From Thauera sp. (lineage in GTDB: Bacteria; Pseudomonadota; Gammaproteobacteria; Burkholderiales; Rhodocyclaceae): a stretch of DNA of 19,572 nt. The notes beneath the pieces were generated by a model that had not been told where the DNA came from, did not search any database, and worked only from the letters and a program-made list of their open reading frames with translations. Of the stretch, positions 13,259 through 19,572 are shown piece by piece. Position 1 is the first letter of the stretch, and every line of letters begins with the position of its first letter. Both the position numbers and the translations under genes were made by a program. The DNA is taken from assembly GCA_023150215.1 (NCBI GenBank), contig JAKLLJ010000022.1:1-19572 (forward strand), in the 5' to 3' direction.

Positions 13259-15958
13259 ATGAGCCCGCGAACCGCCCGCGATTTCCGCCTCGACGCCCCC
13301 CACGCCCTCGCGGCCAGTGCCGCGCTCGCCGCGCTCGCCAGCGCTCCGTGCGGCCTGTCCGCCACCGAGGCCGCGCGCCGGCTCGAGGCGCTCGGCGCCA
13401 ACCGCCTGCCCGAGCCGCCCAGGGACGGCGCACTGAAGCGCTTCTTCAAGCATTTCAATGACGTGCTGATTTATGTGCTGCTCGGCGCCGCGACCATCAC
13501 CGCACTGCTCGGGCACTGGATCGACACCGGCGTGATCCTCGGCGTGGTCGTCATCAACGCCATCATCGGCTTCATCCAGGAAGGCAAGGCCGAGCAGGCG
13601 CTCGCGGGCATCCGCAAGATGCTGTCGCTGCACGCGCAGGTGTGCCGCGACGGGCGCTGGAACGCGATCGACGCCGACACCCTGGTCGCGGGCGACATCG
13701 TGCGCCTGCGCTCCGGCGACCGCGTGCCGGCCGACCTGCGCCTGATCGAGGCCACCAACCTGCGCATCGAGGAGTCCGCCCTCACCGGCGAATCGGTGCC
13801 CGCCGACAAGGGCTGCGACGCGGTGGCGGCCGATGCCGGCGTCGGCGACCGCAGCGGCATGGCATTTTCCGGCACTCTGGTCGCCGCCGGGCGCGGCACC
13901 GGCGTGGTGGTGGCCACCGGGGCCGACACCGAACTCGGCCGCATCAACCGCCTGATCGCCGAGGTGCAGACGCTGCAGACCCCGCTCACGCGGCAGATGG
14001 CGCAGTTCAGCAAGGTGCTGTCGGGGGCGATCGTCGCGCTCGCGCTGCTGATGCTGGCGGTCGGCCTGCAGGTGCACGACCTGCCGCTCGCCGACGTCTT
14101 CCTCGCCGCAATCGGCTTTGCGGTGGCGGCCATCCCCGAGGGCCTGCCGGCGATCCTCACCATCACGCTCGCACTCGGCGTGCAGCGCATGGCGCAGTGC
14201 AAGGCGATCACGCGCAAGCTGACCGCAGTCGAGGCGCTCGGCTCAGTCACCGTGATCTGCTCGGACAAGACCGGCACGCTGACGAAGAACGAGATGACCG
14301 TGCGCCATGTGATCACCCGTGGCGGCTTCTATCAGGTCAGCGGCACCGGCTACCAGCCCGAGGGCGACATCACCCTCGAGGGCAAGACCGCCAGCCTGGC
14401 GCAGCACGGCCACCTGCACGCGCTGATCGAAGTGGTCGCGGTCGCCAACGACACCCACGTCACCGAGGAGGACGGCCAGTGGAAGGTCACCGGCGAGCCC
14501 ACCGAAGGCGCGCTGCGCACCCTCGCGCACAAGGCCGGCTTCGACGCCGACGCCCATGAGCGCCACGCCAGCATCCCGTTCGAGTCGGCCAACAAGTTCA
14601 TGGCCACGCTCAACACTGCGCCCGGCGGCACCCGCCGCATCCTGTTGAAGGGTGCGCCCGACCGCCTGCTCGACCGGTGCACGAGCGAGCTCGGCGCCAG
14701 CGGCGGGCTCGAGCCGCTCGAGCGCAGCTTCTGGGAGCAGCAGATCGAGGCCTTGAGCGCCGAAGGCTTGCGCGTGCTCGCCGCGGCCGCGCGCGAGGTC
14801 GCGGACGACAAAGAGGCGCTCGCGCTCGAGGATCTCGAGCAAGACATGGTCTTCCTCGGCCTCATCGGCATCATCGACCCGCCGCGCCCGGAGGCCATCG
14901 ACGCCATCCGCTCCTGCCACACCGCCGGCATCCGCGTGAAGATGATCACCGGCGACCACGCCGGCACCGCGCGCGCGATCGGCATCGAGATGGGCCTCGG
15001 CACGGCCGAGTCGCTGCGCGTGGTGTCGGGCGCCGAGATCGAGGCCGCCTCGGACGAGGAACTGCAGCAGTTCGCCCAGGACTGCGACATCTTTGCCCGC
15101 ACCAGCCCCGAGCACAAGCTGCGCCTGGTCACCGCGCTGCAGGCGCGCGGCGAGGTGGTGGCGATGACCGGCGACGGCGTCAACGACGCCCCCGCGCTCA
15201 AGCGCGCCGACGTCGGCGTGGCGATGGGCATCAAGGGCACCGAGGCCACCAAGGAAGCCGCCGAGATCGTCCTCGCCGACGACAATTTCTCCACCATCGA
15301 GCGTGCCGTCGAGGAAGGCCGCACGATCTACGACAACCTGCGCAAGGCCATCCTCTTCATCCTGCCCACCAACGGCGGGCAGGGCTTCGTGATGCTGGCC
15401 GCGGTGATCTTCGGGCTCACCCTGCCGCTGACCCCGGTGCAGATCCTGTGGGTGAACATGGTGGTGGCGGTCACCCTGGCACTGGCGCTGGCCTTCGAGC
15501 CCGCCGAGCCGGGCGTCATGGCGCGGCCGCCGCGCAAGCCGGGCACGCCGATCATGGACGGCGGCATGCTGTGGCGGGTGGGCTTCGTGTCGCTGCTGAT
15601 CGGCGGCGCCACCATCGCCTCGTTCGAGTATTCGCTGCACACCGGCATGGAGCTGGCGGCCGCGCGCACGATGGCGGTCAACACCCTGGTGATCGCGCAG
15701 GCGTGGTATCTCTTCAACAGCCGCTTCCTCAGCGCCTCCAGCCTGGCGCCGGCGCGCCTGTTCACCAATCCGGCGGCGCAGATCTCGGTGCTGGTCCTGA
15801 CCCTGCTGCAGCTCGGCTTCGTCTATCTGCCGGTGATGAACACCTGGTTCGGCACCACCCCGCTGGCGCTGGAAACCTGGCTGCCGCCGCTCGCCATCGG
15901 GGCGCTGGTGTTCCTCATCATCGAGGCCGAGAAGGCGCTGCTGCGCCGCCGCGGCTGA
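13259..15958 (+). CDS. P2-type (SERCA-like) cation-transporting ATPase
   Basis: 899 residues; an inner-membrane ATP-driven cation pump. In order: cation-ATPase N domain (about 10-60), M1-M2, actuator with TGES (177-180), M4 with VAAIPEGLP (289-297), phosphorylation site CSDKTGTLT with Asp336, nucleotide domain, TGDGVND (637-643), then M5-M10. PEGLPA and overall layout place it in the calcium-pump-like P2A group. Aligned to SERCA, however, M5 has Asn705 but Gln708 for Glu771, M6 has Asn733 but Val736 and Ala737 for Thr799 and Asp800, and M8 has Gln814 for Glu908. Only Glu294 (Glu309) keeps its acid. Calcium transport is therefore doubtful, and the ion could be another cation. ACGGAG (13246-13251) precedes the ATG. 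Confidence 0.93.
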   Translation: MSPRTARDFRLDAPHALAASAALAALASAPCGLSATEAARRLEALGANRLPEPPRDGALKRFFKHFNDVLIYVLLGAATITALLGHWIDTGVILGVVVINAIIGFIQEGKAEQALAGIRKMLSLHAQVCRDGRWNAIDADTLVAGDIVRLRSGDRVPADLRLIEATNLRIEESALTGESVPADKGCDAVAADAGVGDRSGMAFSGTLVAAGRGTGVVVATGADTELGRINRLIAEVQTLQTPLTRQMAQFSKVLSGAIVALALLMLAVGLQVHDLPLADVFLAAIGFAVAAIPEGLPAILTITLALGVQRMAQCKAITRKLTAVEALGSVTVICSDKTGTLTKNEMTVRHVITRGGFYQVSGTGYQPEGDITLEGKTASLAQHGHLHALIEVVAVANDTHVTEEDGQWKVTGEPTEGALRTLAHKAGFDADAHERHASIPFESANKFMATLNTAPGGTRRILLKGAPDRLLDRCTSELGASGGLEPLERSFWEQQIEALSAEGLRVLAAAAREVADDKEALALEDLEQDMVFLGLIGIIDPPRPEAIDAIRSCHTAGIRVKMITGDHAGTARAIGIEMGLGTAESLRVVSGAEIEAASDEELQQFAQDCDIFARTSPEHKLRLVTALQARGEVVAMTGDGVNDAPALKRADVGVAMGIKGTEATKEAAEIVLADDNFSTIERAVEEGRTIYDNLRKAILFILPTNGGQGFVMLAAVIFGLTLPLTPVQILWVNMVVAVTLALALAFEPAEPGVMARPPRKPGTPIMDGGMLWRVGFVSLLIGGATIASFEYSLHTGMELAAARTMAVNTLVIAQAWYLFNSRFLSASSLAPARLFTNPAAQISVLVLTLLQLGFVYLPVMNTWFGTTPLALETWLPPLAIGALVFLIIEAEKALLRRRG

Positions 15959-16010
15959 TCGAGCCGGCGCAGCCGACCATCGTCATGGCGATCGCAAAGC
16001 GCAGGCGCAG

Positions 16011-17909
16011 ATGACCCCGGACCAGATCCTCGTTCTTACCATCCTGCTCGCCACCGTCGGCATGTTCCTGTGGGGGCGCTGGCGCCACGACATGGTCGCC
16101 GTCATGGCGCTGCTCGCCTGCGTGCTGGCCGGGCTGATCGACCCCGCCGCCGCCTTCGCCGGCTTCGGTCACCCCGCGGTGGTCACGGTGGCCTGCGTGC
16201 TGGTGCTCAGCCGCGGGCTGCAGGCCTCGGGGGCGGTGGACGCACTCGCGGCACGGATCTTGCCCGCGAAGGCCGGCATCGCGCTCAGCCTCGCCGCGCT
16301 CGTAGGCCTGGGCGCCGTGCTATCCGGCGTCATGAACAACGTCGGCGCGATGGCGCTGCTGATGCCGGTGGCGATGCAGCTCGCCTCACGCCTCGAACTG
16401 CCGCCCGGCAGGGTGCTGATGCCGCTGGCCTTCGGCACCATCCTCGGCGGCATGACGACGATGATCGGCACCCCGCCCAACCTGATCGTGTCCGGATTTC
16501 GCGCCCAGTCGGGCCAGGGCGGCTTCGCCATGTTCGACTTCACGCCGGTGGGCCTGAGCGTCGCCGTCACCGGCACCCTGTTCATCGTGCTGCTTGGCTG
16601 GCGCCTCGTGCCGGCGCGCGAGAAGGCGGGCACCGAGGGCTTCGAAACCGGCGCCTATGTCACTGAGGTGCGCGTCGTGCCGGGCAGCAAGGCCGCAGGC
16701 ATGCGCCTGCGCGAGATCGAGACCCGCCTCGACGAGGCCGGCGCACAGATCATCGGCCTGGTGCGCAACGAGGTTCGCATGACCGCCCCGCAGTCGAGCC
16801 GCAAGGTGCTGGCCGGCGACATCCTGGTCATCGAGGCCGATATCGAGGCGCTGCCCGAAGTCCTGGCCACGCTCGGCCTGAAGCTTGAAGAAGCCGGCTC
16901 ATCGCGCACCGACGACGCAGGCGAGGAAGGCGAGAGGCAGAACGGTGGAGAGCACAAGCGCAAAGGCGATGAAGCCCGGAAGAACAAGGACGAGGACGGA
17001 AACACACGGGACGCAGACCACGACAGCGACGGCGCCAGGTCCACCGCCGACGCCGAGATCGCGCTGATGGAACTGGTCGTCCGCCCCGAGGCCAGCCTCA
17101 TCGGGCGCTCGGCCATGGATCTGGCGCTGCGCACGCGCTACGGCCTGAACCTGCTTGCCGTTTCGCGCAACGGCCAGCGCTCGAAGTCCCGCCTGAGAAC
17201 GATGAAGATCCAGGCCGGCGACCTGCTGTTGATGCAGGGGCCGCTCGAGGCGCTCGCCGAGTTCGCCGCCGACTCGGGCTGCGTGCCGCTGGCCGAACGC
17301 GAGCTGCGCATCCCCGACCGGCGCAAGGCCTGGACCGCCGGTGCGATCATGGCCTGCGCGGTCGGCGGCGCCGCGCTGGGCCTGCTGCCCGCGGCCATCT
17401 CCTTCGCGCTCGGCGTGCTCGCCTCGATGGCCTTTCGCACCCTTCCACTGCGATCGATCTACGACAGCATCGACTGGCCGGTCATCGTGCTGCTCGGCGC
17501 ACTGATTCCGGTCGCAGGCACGATGGAATCGACCGGCACCGCCGACCTGATCGCGCGCGCCTTGCTCGATGGCGTGGCACAGGGCAACGCCAGCGTCGCC
17601 CTCACCCTGGTGCTGGTGGTCACCATGTTCCTGTCCGACCTGATGAACAACGCCGCGACCGCAGCGGTGATGTGTCCGATCGGGATCGGCACCGCCGCCG
17701 CGCTCGGGGCCAACGCCGACGCCTTCCTGATGGCGGTCGCGATCGGCGCGTCGTGCGCCTTCCTGACCCCGATCGGCCACCAGAACAACACCCTGATCCT
17801 CGGCCCGGGCGGCTTGCGCTTCGGCGACTATTGGCGGCTCGGCCTGCCGCTCGAGCTGCTGGTGGCGGCGGTATCGATCCCCCTGATCCTACTGGTGTGG
17901 CCGCTCTGA
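16011..17909 (+). CDS. SLC13/DASS-type permease with two TrkA-C domains and a charged linker
   Basis: 632 residues; an inner-membrane anion or dicarboxylate-type transporter of the SLC13 (ArsB/NhaD superfamily) group. The first membrane half carries MNNVGAMALLMP (108-119) and IGTPPNLIVSG (152-162). Two soluble RCK-C/TrkA-C domains follow, at about 215-290 and 350-430. The second half repeats the pattern with DLMNNAATAAVMCP and LTPIGHQNNTLILGPGG. Between the RCK-C domains is a linker of about 55 residues (293-348) made almost wholly of D, E, K, R, G, N and S. The DNA there (16887-17054) is A-rich compared with its surroundings. Substrates of the TrkA-C subgroup are mostly unproven; sulfate is one possibility. 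It follows the ATPase stop by 52 bp with no terminator, so co-transcription is likely. Confidence 0.88.
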   Translation: MTPDQILVLTILLATVGMFLWGRWRHDMVAVMALLACVLAGLIDPAAAFAGFGHPAVVTVACVLVLSRGLQASGAVDALAARILPAKAGIALSLAALVGLGAVLSGVMNNVGAMALLMPVAMQLASRLELPPGRVLMPLAFGTILGGMTTMIGTPPNLIVSGFRAQSGQGGFAMFDFTPVGLSVAVTGTLFIVLLGWRLVPAREKAGTEGFETGAYVTEVRVVPGSKAAGMRLREIETRLDEAGAQIIGLVRNEVRMTAPQSSRKVLAGDILVIEADIEALPEVLATLGLKLEEAGSSRTDDAGEEGERQNGGEHKRKGDEARKNKDEDGNTRDADHDSDGARSTADAEIALMELVVRPEASLIGRSAMDLALRTRYGLNLLAVSRNGQRSKSRLRTMKIQAGDLLLMQGPLEALAEFAADSGCVPLAERELRIPDRRKAWTAGAIMACAVGGAALGLLPAAISFALGVLASMAFRTLPLRSIYDSIDWPVIVLLGALIPVAGTMESTGTADLIARALLDGVAQGNASVALTLVLVVTMFLSDLMNNAATAAVMCPIGIGTAAALGANADAFLMAVAIGASCAFLTPIGHQNNTLILGPGGLRFGDYWRLGLPLELLVAAVSIPLILLVWPL

Positions 17910-17964
17910 GCGACAATCCGGGCATGGGTGCCCGAGCGCAGCCGGCACGCGTATCCTCCCTGCC

Positions 17965-19572
17965 ATGAACGACGACAACCGAGACGACAGCCACGACCCG
18001 GCAGGCAAGGCGGACGTGCGCACGCGAACGCTGAGCGAGCAGGTGGTCGAGGCCCTTGCCGACAGCCGCAACAAGCGCGTCCGCAAGCTGCTCCAGCGCC
18101 TGCATCCGGCCAAGATCGCCGCGCTGCTCGAGCATCTCGAGCCCACGCAGCGCCTGGCGCTGTGGCAACAGATCCACGGCGCGCTCGAGGGCCGGGTGCT
18201 CGGCCACCTGAGCGCCGAACTACGTCCCGCGCTGGCCCACGAATCGTCCGAAGACACCCCACAAGGCGCTGGTCCTGGCGGCACCGGCACCCGGACCGAG
18301 CACGCTGGCGACGCCGCTGCGCGCCAACCGAGCGAGCTCGAGGCGGTGCGCGGTGCGCTCGACGCCGGCAAGCTCAAGCGCGTCGGCAAGCTACTGCACC
18401 GCATGCACCCGGCCAAGGTCGCCGGCCTGCTCGAAGCCCTGCCGCCGGCCGAGCGCAGCCTGGCCTGGAGCATGGTCGAGACCGAGCGTGCCGGCCGCGT
18501 GCTCAGCTTCCTGCACGACGAGATCAGCACCACGCTGGCGCAGGAACTCGACCTCGAAGACCTCATCGCTGCCGTGCAGCCCCTCGAGCTCGACGACCTG
18601 GTCGACCTCATCCAGACCCTGCCGCACGCACTCGGCAGCCGGCTGGTGCTCGCCACCACCGGCGCGCGCCGCGAGCAGCTCGAGTCGATGCTGTCCTACC
18701 CGGAGGAGTCCGCCGGCGGCCTGATGAACGCCGACGCGATCGAGGTCCGCGCCGACGTCAAGGCCGGCACCGTGCTGCGCTACCTGCGCCTGCTCGAGAC
18801 CCTGCCGCCGCAGACCGACATGCTGATGGTGGTCGACCGCAAGGGCCACTACGAGGGCGCGCTGCGCCTGTCCGCGCTGGTCACCGCCAGCCTCGACACC
18901 CGCGTCGCCGCACTGATGCACACCGACATCGCCGGCATCGCGGTCGACACCGCCAGCCGCGAGGTGGCCCGCCTGTTCCAGGACCTCGACCTGATGTCGG
19001 CGCCGGTGGTCGATGGCGACGGCCGGCTGATCGGCCGCATCACGGTCGACGACGTGGTCGACCTGATCCGCGAGGACTCCGACCGTGCGGTGATGCAGAT
19101 GGCCGGCCTCGACGACGAGGCCGACATGTTCGCCCCGGTGCGGGTGAGTTCGCGCCGGCGCGCAGTGTGGCTGGGCATCAACCTCGTCACCGCCTTCCTC
19201 GCCGCCTGGGTGATCGGCCAGTTCCAGGGCACGCTCGAGCAACTGGTGGCGCTCGCGGTGCTGATGCCGATCGTCGCCAGCATGGGCGGCATCGCCGGCA
19301 GCCAGACGCTCACCCTGGTCATCCGCGGCCTCGCGCTCGGCCAGGTGCAGAAGGGCAACGTGCGCGTGCTGCTCAACCGCGAGCTCGGCGTCGCCGTGCT
19401 CAACGGCATGCTGTGGGCGGCGGTGGTCGCCGCGCTGGCGGTGCTGTGGTTCGGCGACTGGGGCATCGGCGGCGTGATCGCCGCCGCGATCCTGCTCAAC
19501 ATGCTGTGCGCCGCAGTCGCCGGCCTCGCCATCCCGCTCGCCCTCGACCGCCTGGGCATCGACCCCGCGCTC
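17965..19572 (+). CDS. mgtE: Magnesium transporter MgtE, 3' end outside window
   Basis: The frame is open from ATG 17965 to the last base (536 codons, ending LGIDPAL), so perhaps one transmembrane helix is missing. The order is N-terminal helical domain, a Gly/Thr-rich linker (91-122), a second copy of the helical repeat (132-191), paired CBS domains (about 250-375), the plug helix, then transmembrane helices. MPIVASMGGIAGSQ (434-447) is the family pore motif. The terminal IDPA contains the Asp that lines the MgtE pore in Thermus. MgtE is a homodimeric Mg2+ channel gated by Mg2+ bound to its N and CBS domains. Most MgtE proteins are about 450 residues; the extra length comes from the N-domain duplication. 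It follows the permease by 55 bp. The ribosome site is weak and no magnesium riboswitch fits the short gap. Confidence 0.92.
   Translation, partial: MNDDNRDDSHDPAGKADVRTRTLSEQVVEALADSRNKRVRKLLQRLHPAKIAALLEHLEPTQRLALWQQIHGALEGRVLGHLSAELRPALAHESSEDTPQGAGPGGTGTRTEHAGDAAARQPSELEAVRGALDAGKLKRVGKLLHRMHPAKVAGLLEALPPAERSLAWSMVETERAGRVLSFLHDEISTTLAQELDLEDLIAAVQPLELDDLVDLIQTLPHALGSRLVLATTGARREQLESMLSYPEESAGGLMNADAIEVRADVKAGTVLRYLRLLETLPPQTDMLMVVDRKGHYEGALRLSALVTASLDTRVAALMHTDIAGIAVDTASREVARLFQDLDLMSAPVVDGDGRLIGRITVDDVVDLIREDSDRAVMQMAGLDDEADMFAPVRVSSRRRAVWLGINLVTAFLAAWVIGQFQGTLEQLVALAVLMPIVASMGGIAGSQTLTLVIRGLALGQVQKGNVRVLLNRELGVAVLNGMLWAAVVAALAVLWFGDWGIGGVIAAAILLNMLCAAVAGLAIPLALDRLGIDPAL

Noticed and set aside
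11095..13461. Plus-strand open frame of 788 codons
   Set aside because: It is an out-of-frame reading of the nitroreductase, the 471-residue gene and the ATPase start, rich in Arg/Pro/Ala; no domain seen.
10550..14077. Minus-strand open frame of 1175 codons spanning three plus-strand genes
   Set aside because: It is low-complexity (His/Ala/Gly/Val/Asp-rich), has no domain pattern and lies exactly antisense to well-supported genes. Long shadow frames are expected at this GC content.
17910..17964. Magnesium riboswitch ahead of mgtE
   Set aside because: The 55-bp gap is too short and shows no fitting structure.

Overview
The window is high-GC proteobacterial chromosome. Its codon use is strongly G/C at third positions, most genes start at ATG with modest Shine-Dalgarno sites, and intergenic GTAGGAGCGGC-type REP palindromes are common. 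The gene content (DUF502-aspS pair, a His/Gly-type aspartyl-tRNA synthetase, a BbZIP-like ZIP transporter, arginine-sensitive-type argB) suggests a betaproteobacterium, probably Rhodocyclales such as Thauera or Azoarcus. That assignment is an inference from general resemblance, not from a search. I see no insertion sequence, prophage, integrase, tRNA or CRISPR array, so this is essentially core chromosome with some accessory pieces.

Layout. (1) 1-2508: 3' part of a DUF502 membrane protein, then aspS, closed by a 19-bp hairpin. (2) 2613-5260: a degenerate response regulator fused to TPR repeats, a lipoprotein-type barnase-family RNase, its overlapping barstar-family partner, and a convergent cysteine-rich CWC protein. 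(3) 5261-6310: REP elements, a 24-bp C-rich tandem duplication, a good sigma-32 promoter, an hsp20 gene with terminator, and a 26-bp inverted REP pair. (4) 6310-10364: argB (minus), an AT-rich intergenic island, a ZIP metal transporter (plus), the 4.5S SRP RNA gene (minus, with its own -10) and an acyl-CoA synthetase (minus) whose promoter has MerR-type geometry. (5) 10365-13057: duplicated REP-like units, an NfsA-type nitroreductase and a conserved 471-residue protein I cannot assign. (6) 13259-19572: three ion-transport genes on the same strand, namely a P2-type ATPase lacking most calcium-site residues, an SLC13/TrkA-C permease with a charged linker, and MgtE with a duplicated N-terminal domain (cut by the window end).

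The most unusual points are the lipoprotein RNase with its cytoplasmic inhibitor gene, the Glu in place of the receiver phospho-acceptor Asp, the altered cation site of the ATPase next to two other ion transporters, the duplicated MgtE N domain, and the promoter logic read for hsp20 (sigma-32) and the acyl-CoA synthetase (MerR-like). No wholly new system is proven. The best candidates for undescribed biology are the RNase/barstar neighbourhood and the 471-residue protein.
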